NCBI GenBank assembly: GCA_002701765.1
Contig: NZXB01000096.1
Location: forward strand, 1 to 7,353
Reading direction: 5' to 3'
Length of the DNA: 7,353 bases
Source: Porticoccaceae bacterium
Lineage (GTDB): Bacteria > Pseudomonadota > Gammaproteobacteria > Pseudomonadales > Porticoccaceae
Positions 1-6,111 of the stretch are shown piece after piece. Made by a program: the position numbers and the translations under genes. The notes under the pieces are model-generated. The model ran no database searches, was not told where the DNA came from, and saw nothing but the letters and a program-made list of their open reading frames with translations. Position 1 is the first letter of the stretch. Each line of letters starts with the position of its first letter.

Positions 1-698
1 TCCAAGTTAAGCACCATAGCGTCTAACAACTCAGGTCGTCTATCTCTGGTTCGTTTTAAAGAGCATTTCAAACGCCACAGCCTGATTTGCTCATGATTCC
101 CAGACAAGAGAACTTTCGGCACCATTTCGCCTGCAACCGAATCGGGACGAGTATATTGAGGGTGACCCAAAAAGCCTAGGCTAAACGACCCCTCTTCTGC
201 GGACTGAGCATGACCCAACGCCCCGGGGATATTGCGTATTAAAGCATCCAACACAACCATAGCAGGCAACTCTCCGCCGCTTAAGACATAATCACCAATC
301 GACCATTCCTCATCCACCTCCTGCTTAATAAATCTTTCATCCACCCCTTCATAACGCCCAGCAACTAAAATAATTCCCTCACAACTTGAAAAACTTTTTA
401 AGTGTTTCTGTTTTAACACTTTGCCCTGCGGAGACATGTAGACCACCTTATGGTCAGTCGATTCCATCCAACCCTTGGCATCTGCCAGCGCCCTGCTAAG
501 CGGTTCCGCCATCATGACCATTCCTGGGCCACCCCCATAGGGACGGGAATCCACGCTTTGATGAGGATCATCAGCATAGTTTCTTGGGTTATAGGAACGG
601 AGTTCAATCAGTCCATTATCAAACGCTCGGCCACTAACCCCATACTTTGAAATAGCATCGAACATCTCTGGAAATAATGAAATCATTGCAACCTTCAA
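1..698 (-). CDS. trmD: tRNA (guanine37-N1)-methyltransferase TrmD, 3' end cut by window edge
   Basis: SPOUT-class methyltransferase that uses S-adenosylmethionine to make m1G37 next to the anticodon and so prevents +1 frameshifting. 232 codons are present; E. coli TrmD has 255, so about the last 25 are outside the window. Visible family motifs: SLFPEMF at residues 7-13, RPYGGGPGM 52-60, SPQG 89-92, GRYEGVDER 114-122, the knot segment SIGDYVLSGGE 133-143, and QYTRP 181-185. The start is TTG (696-698): an in-frame TAG lies at 714-716 with no other start codon between, GAGGGG (709-714) stands 10 nt upstream, and the N-terminus then aligns exactly with E. coli TrmD. The next ATG (684-686) is too far from that ribosome site. 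It is the third gene of rpsP-rimM-trmD, 21 nt after rimM. Odd point: residue 170 is Gly (context AEEGSF) where the family has the catalytic Asp (Asp169 in E. coli). Identity is secure; activity is open. Confidence 0.95.
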   Translation of the reverse strand, partial: MKVAMISLFPEMFDAISKYGVSGRAFDNGLIELRSYNPRNYADDPHQSVDSRPYGGGPGMVMMAEPLSRALADAKGWMESTDHKVVYMSPQGKVLKQKHLKSFSSCEGIILVAGRYEGVDERFIKQEVDEEWSIGDYVLSGGELPAMVVLDALIRNIPGALGHAQSAEEGSFSLGFLGHPQYTRPDSVAGEMVPKVLLSGNHEQIRLWRLKCSLKRTRDRRPELLDAMVLNL

Positions 699-707
699 GC
701 CAAAAAA

Positions 708-714
708 TCCCCTC
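708..714 (-). promoter_or_regulatory. Ribosome binding site that decides the TTG start of trmD
   Basis: On the minus strand GAGGGGA lies in the rimM-trmD gap, about 10 nt before the TTG at 696-698 and about 22 nt before the first ATG. Together with the in-frame TAG at 714-716 this leaves TTG as the only well-placed start. Confidence 0.7.
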
Positions 715-719
715 TAATT

Positions 720-1268
720 TTAAAAATCTGGGTCCCAATTAACCTCAATAACTTGCTTTTGGAGATCAACCGAAAACACATAGTCCCTTATATAGGGGAT
801 AAGCCGCTCTTTTCTATCAATGCTCTCTTCACCACCACTGACTATCAACACGTCATTTGCACCAGTCGCCATTATTTTTGAAACATGCCCTAAGTTTACA
901 GCTCCTCCCTGATAATCACTAATCACATTTAGCCCAATCAGCTGATACCAATAAAGACTGTCACCTGATAGTTTCGGTAATATCGCGAAGTCCACCAAAA
1001 TGTCCTTCTTGCACCAGTCTTTTGCCTTGTCTCTATCTGTTACTCCTTCTAAGCGAACAATAAGTCCATTTCTTTGCCATTTCCAATCGTCTAGGAGTAA
1101 TTCTTTGAAGATTCCTTTGCTCTCTACCCACCAGGGTTTATACGTTAGTATATTTTCCTTCACCTCCGTGTATGACCAAACCTTGATCCAGCCATTAACA
1201 CCATGAGCGGAAGTCAGGCGTCCCACAACCACTTTGCGTTGGAAATTACAACTGTTTGACCCCACCAT
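720..1268 (-). CDS. rimM: Ribosome maturation factor RimM (16S rRNA processing)
   Basis: Assembly factor that binds S19 and the 30S head and helps late 16S rRNA processing; cytoplasmic. It is 182 residues, the same length as E. coli RimM. The N-terminal RimM beta-barrel spans about residues 12-98, with GRLTSAHGVNGWIKV at 16-30; the C-terminal PRC-barrel spans about 105-180, with the family signatures TGANDVLIV (135-143) and KERLIPYI (153-160), and the protein ends NWDPDF like E. coli's DWDPGF. It starts 14 nt after rpsP ends and finishes 21 nt before the trmD start, so cotranscription is very likely. There is no good Shine-Dalgarno sequence before the ATG at 1266-1268, and no alternative start codon lies close upstream in frame. 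Translation is therefore probably weak or coupled to rpsP, which fits the much lower RimM/TrmD output known in E. coli. Confidence 0.97.
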   Translation of the reverse strand: MVGSNSCNFQRKVVVGRLTSAHGVNGWIKVWSYTEVKENILTYKPWWVESKGIFKELLLDDWKWQRNGLIVRLEGVTDRDKAKDWCKKDILVDFAILPKLSGDSLYWYQLIGLNVISDYQGGAVNLGHVSKIMATGANDVLIVSGGEESIDRKERLIPYIRDYVFSVDLQKQVIEVNWDPDF

Positions 1269-1282
1269 GTCAGGCGACGCGC

Positions 1283-1534
1283 TTATGCCGCGTTCTTTTT
1301 CGCTTCCTTGAGCAATCCGAGAACTCGCGCACTAACCTGAGCACCTTGCTCACGCCAATATGAAATCCTCTCGAGATCAATCCTAAGCCTTTCTTCAGCA
1401 CCCCTCGCAAGAGGATTAAAAAAGCCTACACGTTCAATGAAACGCTTGTTCCTAGCTTTACGAGAATCAGCTACTGTAATGTGATAGAAAGGGCGCTTTT
1501 TGACGCCGCCTCGGGCTAATCGTATTGTTACCAT
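1283..1534 (-). CDS. rpsP: 30S ribosomal protein S16
   Basis: Small-subunit protein S16, a primary binder of the 16S rRNA 5' domain. It is 83 residues; E. coli S16 has 82. The family start [10 protein letters not shown], the segment [18 protein letters not shown] (13-30), the core [10 protein letters not shown] (32-41) and the basic C-terminal helix containing LLKEAKK are all clear. The start ATG (1532-1534) has AAGGA (1544-1548) 9 nt upstream. It is the first gene of the rpsP-rimM-trmD transcript. A candidate promoter lies at 1627-1655 and a perfect hairpin at 1560-1576 sits in the predicted leader. In E. coli rplS follows trmD; here that position is outside the window. Confidence 0.98.
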   Translation of the reverse strand: MVTIRLARGGVKKRPFYHITVADSRKARNKRFIERVGFFNPLARGAEERLRIDLERISYWREQGAQVSARVLGLLKEAKKNAA

Positions 1535-1559
1535 AAACGGAAATCCTTAATTTTACACG

Positions 1560-1576
1560 GAGGTTTTCTAAACCTC
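1560..1576 (-). other. Perfect stem-loop in the rpsP leader
   Basis: Seven-base arms, GAGGTTT (1560-1566) and AAACCTC (1570-1576), flank a 3-nt loop. In the leftward transcript this hairpin lies about 60 nt upstream-to-downstream from the predicted transcription start at roughly 1620, and 11 nt before the rpsP ribosome binding site. It has no U-tract after it in the leftward direction, so it is not an intrinsic terminator for rpsP. It could be a leader regulatory element, an mRNA-stability element or chance. Confidence 0.4.
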
Positions 1577-1626
1577 TTTCAATATGTGCATCCTCGTTAG
1601 ACGTTTAGTTTGCGAAATGGCGGTGT

Positions 1627-1655
1627 ATCATACGCGAAAAGATATGTGAACTAAA
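1627..1655 (-). promoter_or_regulatory. Candidate sigma70 promoter for rpsP-rimM-trmD
   Basis: Reading leftward: -35-like TTTAGT (1650-1655), a 17-nt spacer, and -10 TATGAT (1627-1632), which matches TATAAT at five of six positions. The -35 is poor (three of six). Predicted transcription start is near 1620, giving a leader of about 86 nt. It lies in the 197 bp gap between ffh and rpsP, where no convincing terminator for ffh was found, so readthrough from ffh is also possible. Confidence 0.4.
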
Positions 1656-1727
1656 CATCTTTAGAGTAATACAATTTTAATATAGGGTTAAAACTCTTTA
1701 TTACTGGTTCTGTTAATGCCCTCACCA

Positions 1728-3116
1728 CTAAAATTTGCGAGTTACCCCCGAGGAATAAGGGTTTTTAAATCCTGAGCCACCAGTCAGCCCGCGCATCATG
1801 TTTTGCATTCCCTTTCCTTTCATCTTTTTCATCATTTTGCTCATTTGCTTATGCTGCTTTATTAATCTGTTCAGATCCTGGATGGTTGTTCCTGATCCCG
1901 CAGTGATTCGACGCTTCCGAGAACCGTTTAAAATTTCGGGATTACGTCGCTCTTGCCTCGTCATAGAGTCAATAATAACCTCCATTCGACTAAATTCACG
2001 AGAAACATTGGAGTCTGATGCCATTTGATTAATATTATTCATACCGGGTATTTTATCAATCAAACCGCCTACACCGCCCATTTTTTGCATTTGTTGAATT
2101 TGCTCTCGCAAATCATCCAGATCAAAGCCAGATCCACGCGCAACTTTTCCTGCTAGTTTTTGAGCTTTTTCTTTATCGATCTTGCGCTCAATATCTTCGA
2201 TAAGGGAGAGCATATCCCCCATACCCAGTATCCGCGAAACCAGCCGTTCCGGATGGAAGGGTTCAAGGGAATCGATCTTCTCACCGACTCCAATAAACTT
2301 GATAGGCTTTCCTGTAATCTGTCGGACGGAAAGCGCAGCTCCCCCTCGGGTATCACCGTCTAGTTTTGTTAAAATAATCCCAGTTAGATCTATTCGTTCA
2401 TTGAAAGACTTTGCAATATTCAATGCATCTTGCCCAACCATTGAATCGATGACGAATAGCGTTTCAGTCGGCTTGGCGGTATCGTAAATGGAGTTCAATT
2501 CTGACATCATTTCATGATCGATATGCAAGCGACCAGCAGTGTCGATAATCAGAACTTCAGCGAGATTTTTTTTAGCGGCAGCAATTGCCAATTCAATAGT
2601 TTCAGTAGGCTTATCTAGAATGTTAGTAGGGAAACAATCTACACCCACTTCGGAAGCCAAAATTTCCAGCTGCTTAATAGCGGCCGCCCTGTTTCTATCA
2701 ACAGAAACCATCATGACTTTTTTACGATGCCGCTCTTTCAGATAACGGGCTAATTTGGCAGAGGATGTCGTTTTTCCAGAACCTTGCATTCCTGTCATTA
2801 AGATGACTGCAGGAGGTTGGACCGATATTTCTAAGCTATGATTCTCTTCACCCATTACTGAAGTTAATTCTGCTTCAACAATTTTAAGAAATTGTTGTCC
2901 CGGGTTAAGGCTATTTCTAACCTCATGGCCAAGCGCTCTCTCTTTAACATGCGATAGGAAGTCCTTCACTACTGGTAAAGCAACATCTGCTTCCAACAGT
3001 GCCACCCTCACATCTCTGAGAGTCTCCTCGATATTACTCTCGCTAATACTGGCTTTTCCCGATATTTTTTTAAAAGCGGTGGACAGGCGCTCGCTTAGAT
3101 TCTTAAACATGGCCAT
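1728..3116 (-). CDS. ffh: Signal recognition particle protein Ffh (SRP54 GTPase)
   Basis: GTPase that with 4.5S RNA binds signal sequences and, through FtsY, delivers ribosomes to the membrane translocon. It is 462 residues, the usual length being about 450. N domain 1-100 with the ALLEADVALPVV segment (39-50); G domain with G1 GMQGSGKTT (109-117), G3 DTAGR (192-196), G4 TKLDGDTRGG (250-259), G5 GVGEK (276-280) and the closing helix PFHPERLVSRILGMGD (286-301); M domain from about 325, with the SRP-RNA-binding GSRKRRITAGSG (398-409) and Met-rich helices after it. The G2/insertion-box motif reads DRNRAAAIKQL (140-150) instead of the usual DxYRPAA form: Asp and Arg are kept, the usual Tyr and Pro are not. 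The start ATG (3114-3116) has AAGGA (3126-3130) 9 nt upstream; a second ATG two codons later is the E. coli-like start. Divergent from the ypjD-like gene, as in E. coli. Confidence 0.98.
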   Translation of the reverse strand: MAMFKNLSERLSTAFKKISGKASISESNIEETLRDVRVALLEADVALPVVKDFLSHVKERALGHEVRNSLNPGQQFLKIVEAELTSVMGEENHSLEISVQPPAVILMTGMQGSGKTTSSAKLARYLKERHRKKVMMVSVDRNRAAAIKQLEILASEVGVDCFPTNILDKPTETIELAIAAAKKNLAEVLIIDTAGRLHIDHEMMSELNSIYDTAKPTETLFVIDSMVGQDALNIAKSFNERIDLTGIILTKLDGDTRGGAALSVRQITGKPIKFIGVGEKIDSLEPFHPERLVSRILGMGDMLSLIEDIERKIDKEKAQKLAGKVARGSGFDLDDLREQIQQMQKMGGVGGLIDKIPGMNNINQMASDSNVSREFSRMEVIIDSMTRQERRNPEILNGSRKRRITAGSGTTIQDLNRLIKQHKQMSKMMKKMKGKGMQNMMRGLTGGSGFKNPYSSGVTRKF

Positions 3117-3148
3117 GGCTCAATATCCTTATACTTCTATTGTCAGCT

Positions 3149-3154
3149 AGTATA
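3149..3154 (-). promoter_or_regulatory. ffh: Possible -10 element for ffh
   Basis: Reading leftward, TATACT (five of six against TATAAT) lies about 32 nt before the ffh start codon. I find no acceptable -35 hexamer at 16-18 nt spacing, so this is a weak call based on the -10 and its position only. Confidence 0.25.
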
Positions 3155-3227
3155 ACGTTAATTTCATACCAAACTTCACCGAAGTGATGGAATATGCCAA
3201 ACTCGCCGAATAGATTAAACAATTGTT

Positions 3228-3256
3228 TTGATAATGATAACTGTTATCATTATAGT
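3228..3256 (+). promoter_or_regulatory. Sigma70-type promoter for the ypjD-like gene
   Basis: -35 TTGATA (3228-3233) and -10 TATAGT (3251-3256), each five of six against consensus, with an ideal 17-nt spacer. Predicted transcription start is near 3263, leaving a leader of about 31 nt before the ATG at 3294. The spacer and parts of both hexamers are occupied by the palindrome at 3231-3253, the standard geometry for repression by a bound dimer. Confidence 0.6.
3230..3254. promoter_or_regulatory. Fur-like operator: 23-bp perfect palindrome
   Basis: Arms ATAATGATAAC (3231-3241) and GTTATCATTAT (3243-3253) are perfect reverse complements around a single T (3242). Read as hexamers from 3230 it is GATAAT, GATAAC, T, GTTATC, ATTATA, that is two forward and two reverse copies of the Fur unit GATAAT with 21 of 24 positions matching. 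The inner TGATAACTGTTATCA (3234-3248) fits the Fur 7-1-7 pattern TGATAATnATTATCA at 12 of 14 positions. It overlaps the -35 and -10 of the rightward promoter. A Fur-family relative such as Zur or Mur could bind instead; the match is best to Fur. Binding is inferred from sequence only. Confidence 0.65.
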
Positions 3257-3293
3257 GGAGTAATTTTGTTGTGCATCGGCGCCTGAATTCAAA

Positions 3294-4088
3294 ATGACCA
3301 ATTTAATTGCTGGACTAACCGCCACAACTCTATATTTAGGGGGCTTGGTTTATTACATTTTTAAACTTCGCTCAAGTATCGAGTTTAACCTCTCCAGATT
3401 GCAGGTAATTACTGCATTGGCTTTGCTCGCACATCTAGTTGCTACTATTTATTTTCTTTTAGCGCCTGGAGGGCTAGATTTGAGCCTGCTGAAAATTTTT
3501 GTTCTCATTGCTTTAGCGATAAATCTCATAGTATTTGCAAGCGGTTTAACAAAAATACAGCATACTCTGTACCTCGTTCTTTTCCCTATCTCGGCAGGCA
3601 CGTTATTAATGGCGACAGTTGTTCCAAGTAGCAGTCCTATCTTAATCCTATCAACAAACATGCAAGCTCACATTCTGTTCTCAATACTGGCATACAGTCT
3701 GTTATCGATTGCTGCTCTCCAAGCTCTATTCATAGGCCTGCTAGATTGGCAACTTAAGCGCAAGCGCCGAAACTTATTGATGAGAACATTGCCTCCTTTG
3801 GAGACAATGGAATTAGTACTTTTTAACGTGATCTTGGTCGGGCAGTTTTTTTTAACCCTATCTCTGCTGTCAGGTTTAGCTTTCTACGACTTCTTTGCCA
3901 CGACCCTACTTCCCAAAGCGATACTTAGTTGCTTAGCATGGCTATTTAACGCGATACTACTATATGGAAGATATTATCGAGGCTGGCGAGGTCGTATAGC
4001 CATTCGACTAACCTGGGCTGGATTCTCCTCATTGTTGATTGCATATGTCGGGACAAAATTTGTTTTTGAATATGTAGTAACCGGTTAG
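3294..4088 (+). CDS. ypjD: CcsA/YpjD-family inner-membrane protein (cytochrome c assembly-like)
   Basis: 264 residues, close to E. coli YpjD (263), and in the same place beside ffh. About eight hydrophobic segments can be seen, near residues 4-23, 36-56, 66-84, 90-108, 126-150, 173-196, 207-224 and 236-256. The loop DWQLKRKRR (151-159) and PPLETME (167-173) match the YpjD pattern, as does GWRGR (230-234) before the last helix. The family shares the fold of the CcsA/CcmC haem-handling proteins, but the YpjD branch has no proven cytochrome c role that I know of, and no other ccm or ccs gene is in the window. His47 and His126 lie in membrane segments; the position before GWRGR that is His in E. 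coli YpjD is Arg226 here. The ATG has only a weak ribosome site, and an in-frame TAA at 3261-3263 rules out an upstream start. The promoter carries a Fur-like operator. corB follows 88 bp later. Confidence 0.85.
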   Translation: MTNLIAGLTATTLYLGGLVYYIFKLRSSIEFNLSRLQVITALALLAHLVATIYFLLAPGGLDLSLLKIFVLIALAINLIVFASGLTKIQHTLYLVLFPISAGTLLMATVVPSSSPILILSTNMQAHILFSILAYSLLSIAALQALFIGLLDWQLKRKRRNLLMRTLPPLETMELVLFNVILVGQFFLTLSLLSGLAFYDFFATTLLPKAILSCLAWLFNAILLYGRYYRGWRGRIAIRLTWAGFSSLLIAYVGTKFVFEYVVTG

Positions 4089-4176
4089 CTCACCTTTTCT
4101 TTGTAAAAAGATCGAAAGTTGGTTGCCAAAAAAGTGTAACTGATACACCATTAGAGGCCCTAATTTTACAGGAAAA

Positions 4177-5469
4177 GTGTCTTTGGACGGTTCAAATTCT
4201 TTAGTGCTTTGGACTGCATTACTGATCTTATTAATTGTCTCGGGTTTCTTCTCTGGTTCGGAAACAGGAATGATGGCTTTGAATCGCTATCGTTTGCGGC
4301 ATCAAAGTAAGAAAAGTGCGGGAGCCAGACGCGCGGCAAAACTCCTGGCCACCCCCGACAAACTTATTGGCCTGATCCTAATCGGAAACAATGCGGTCAA
4401 TATCCTTGCAGCAATAATCGCCAATATGTTAGCGATTATTTATGTTGGCCCATCCGCAGCACCATGGGTAGCCACAGCTACCCTAACAGTACTCGTGTTG
4501 GTGTTTTCAGAGATAACCCCCAAGAGCATTGCAGCACAAAATCCTGAATGGTTTGCTTTTAAGGCTAGTCATATTCTCAGACCTCTTTTGTACTTTTTCT
4601 CTCCACTCGTTTGGATAATTAATAAACTCACTAATGGGCTAATAAGTCTATTAGGCTTTGATCCAAATAAAAATAGAGATGATGGATTGGACACCGAGGA
4701 ACTAAAATCAGTCGTAGATGTCTCTGGAGATAAGATATCAGACAACCACCAGCGTATGCTGAAGGGTATGCTTGATTTAGAAAACGTCACAATAGAAGAT
4801 ATTATGATACCAAGGAATGAAATCGTGGGCCTTGATTTGGAGAGTCCTATTGACCAGTTGAAACTACAGATAGTTAATTCACATTTTAGCAGGCTACCAG
4901 TCTATGTTGGCGACATAAACAACGTTTTGGGCGTGTTTAATTTTCGAAAAAGGTATCAGTTACTAAGGTCAAATATGCTTACCCATGACAAGATAAAACG
5001 ATTTTGTGAGGATCCTTACTTCGTACCTGAAAGTACTAGCCTTATAACTCAACTCCTTAATTTCCAGAAGAGTAGTAAACGTTACGCTATGGTGGTGGAC
5101 GAATATGGAGAAGTTCAAGGACTAGTTACCTTAGAGGATATATTAGAGGAAATTGTTGGTGATTTCACCAGTAATGATGTTGATCATGATCATGAAGTCC
5201 GTTTGTTAACAACTGACAGTTACTCAATTGACGGTTCTGTAACAATTCGGGAAATAAACAAAACTACCGGTTGGAATTTACCTACAAACGGTCCTAAAAC
5301 ACTAAATGGACTTGTTCTTGAACAGCTTGAACGCATTCCTGATGGAAATGTTAGTTTCCAATTGCACGGATACAAATTTGAAACTGAGGAGTTCAATAGT
5401 GTAATGATCAGAAAGGTAGTTGTAACTACTCTAAAACTGGACTTCGACGAGCAAGACCAAGAGGGCTGA
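4177..5469 (+). CDS. corB: CorB-type CNNM/CBS membrane protein, probable Mg2+ (divalent cation) transporter
   Basis: 430 residues, against 428 for E. coli CorB/YfjD. The DUF21/CNNM membrane domain covers about residues 1-165, with FSGSETGMMALNRYRLRH (25-42), LIGNNAVNI (68-76) and FSEITPKSIA (110-119), whose polar residues line the ion site in the family. A CBS pair covers about 205-330, ending DEYGEVQGLVTLEDILEEI (308-326), followed by the CorC/HlyC cytoplasmic domain (about 342-422). CNNM/CorB proteins transport Mg2+, with ATP bound at the CBS domains; older annotation calls them haemolysin-like. The start is uncertain: GTG at 4177 is only 3 nt from AGGA (4170-4173), while TTG at 4183 is 9 nt from it and would give 428 residues. 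The 88 bp before it has no convincing terminator or promoter, so cotranscription with the ypjD-like gene, and possible iron control, is plausible. Confidence 0.93.
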   Translation: MSLDGSNSLVLWTALLILLIVSGFFSGSETGMMALNRYRLRHQSKKSAGARRAAKLLATPDKLIGLILIGNNAVNILAAIIANMLAIIYVGPSAAPWVATATLTVLVLVFSEITPKSIAAQNPEWFAFKASHILRPLLYFFSPLVWIINKLTNGLISLLGFDPNKNRDDGLDTEELKSVVDVSGDKISDNHQRMLKGMLDLENVTIEDIMIPRNEIVGLDLESPIDQLKLQIVNSHFSRLPVYVGDINNVLGVFNFRKRYQLLRSNMLTHDKIKRFCEDPYFVPESTSLITQLLNFQKSSKRYAMVVDEYGEVQGLVTLEDILEEIVGDFTSNDVDHDHEVRLLTTDSYSIDGSVTIREINKTTGWNLPTNGPKTLNGLVLEQLERIPDGNVSFQLHGYKFETEEFNSVMIRKVVVTTLKLDFDEQDQEG

Positions 5470-5550
5470 TAGTTAGCTGGTTTTGAGTTATATAGTTCAG
5501 AATCAACTGTAGACCTTCAGTGAAAAGCATCTGCCAATGGTTCTGTTAAA

Positions 5551-6075
5551 TCACGCTAGAATTTCTCTGCATTTTGTCCTCATTATGGCTGCCTTTTCGA
5601 CATAATGAGCAGCAGACTGGAACAGAAAGTCTTTTGTTTTCTGGTCTAGTTGACGAATGACTTTTCCTGGGGATCCCAAAACTAGCGAGCCATCAGGTAT
5701 GCTGGCACCAGATGTTATCAATGTATTCGCCCCGATTAAGCAATCGCTGCCGATTTTTGCCCCATCAAGAACCACTGCATTTATGCCTATTAAAGTGCGA
5801 TCACCTATGTATTGTCCATGGAGCATAGCTTTGTGTCCAACGGTAACATCTTGACCAATTAACATGGGTTGCCCTGGATCGACATGCAACACAGATCCGT
5901 CTTGAATATTAGAGCGCTCTCCTACTTCGATAAGATCACAATCTCCCCTTATGACAACATTAAACCAAACACTGGCCTTTGCCCGAACAATTACCGAACC
6001 CATAATATCTGCACTTGAAGCTACAAATGCGCTCTCATGTATTTCGGGTGACTGGCCGTCTATTTCATATAGCAT
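5551..6075 (-). CDS. yrdA: Gamma carbonic anhydrase-like hexapeptide protein (YrdA family)
   Basis: 174 residues, close to E. coli YrdA. Repeated hexapeptide turns from about 18 to 135 predict a left-handed beta-helix that forms trimers, with zinc at the subunit interfaces. The three expected zinc ligands are present: His64 in QDGSVLHVD and His81/His86 in VGHKAMLHG. IRGD (42-45) and NIQDGS (56-61) are also conserved, and a C-terminal helix (about 143-172) packs along the helix as in the family. YrdA-branch proteins often bind zinc without clear CO2-hydration activity, so the enzyme activity is not certain. The start ATG (6073-6075) is fixed by a strong GAGGAGG 4 nt upstream. It follows nudL by 36 bp in the same direction, so the two are probably one transcript. 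It is convergent with corB over 81 bp. Confidence 0.93.
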   Translation of the reverse strand: MLYEIDGQSPEIHESAFVASSADIMGSVIVRAKASVWFNVVIRGDCDLIEVGERSNIQDGSVLHVDPGQPMLIGQDVTVGHKAMLHGQYIGDRTLIGINAVVLDGAKIGSDCLIGANTLITSGASIPDGSLVLGSPGKVIRQLDQKTKDFLFQSAAHYVEKAAIMRTKCREILA

Positions 6076-6079
6076 CTGA

Positions 6080-6086
6080 CCTCCTC
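6080..6086 (-). promoter_or_regulatory. yrdA: Strong ribosome binding site for yrdA
   Basis: GAGGAGG on the minus strand, 4 nt before the ATG, is the best Shine-Dalgarno match in the window. It contrasts with the upstream nudL, which has none, so yrdA is likely translated more efficiently than nudL from the shared message. Confidence 0.75.
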
Positions 6087-6111
6087 AAGAAATCAATTTA
6101 TGTTTTAAGGC

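Noticed and set aside
450..650. Open frame on the + strand opposite trmD
   Set aside because: It lies wholly antisense to a clear trmD reading frame, resembles no protein I know, and has no ribosome site of note.
1705..1716. 12-mer TGGTTCTGTTAA, repeated at 5538-5549, in both cases just downstream of the stop codon of a leftward gene (ffh and yrdA)
   Set aside because: A few shared 12-mers are expected by chance in a window this long when both strands are counted, and the flanks do not match. The similar placement is curious but not enough.
1798..2028. Hydrophobic + strand open frame opposite the ffh 3' end
   Set aside because: The hydrophobic stretch is the reverse reading of the Met/Lys-rich M-domain codons of ffh; there is no independent evidence of a gene.
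3176..3187. Small UUCG-loop stem (TCAC/GTGA) on the leftward strand upstream of ffh
   Set aside because: Only four base pairs, and it lies upstream of the likely ffh -10 at 3149-3154, so it is probably not transcribed.
3231..3253. The 23-bp palindrome as a transcription terminator
   Set aside because: It is A/T rich, has no T-run on either side in a useful position, lies between divergent genes, and overlaps a good promoter; an operator explains it better.
3271..3297. Eight-codon leader peptide (GTG at 3271, TGA overlapping the ATG of the ypjD-like gene as ATGA, GGAG 10 nt upstream)
   Set aside because: With the well-matched promoter at 3228-3256 the transcript would start near 3263, so the GGAG at 3257-3260 would not be in the message. 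Worth reviving only if the true 5' end lies further upstream.
5491..5511. Imperfect hairpin between convergent corB and yrdA as a bidirectional terminator
   Set aside because: Seven pairs including a wobble, A/T rich, with no T-run after it in either direction. I could not find a convincing intrinsic terminator in this 81 bp gap.
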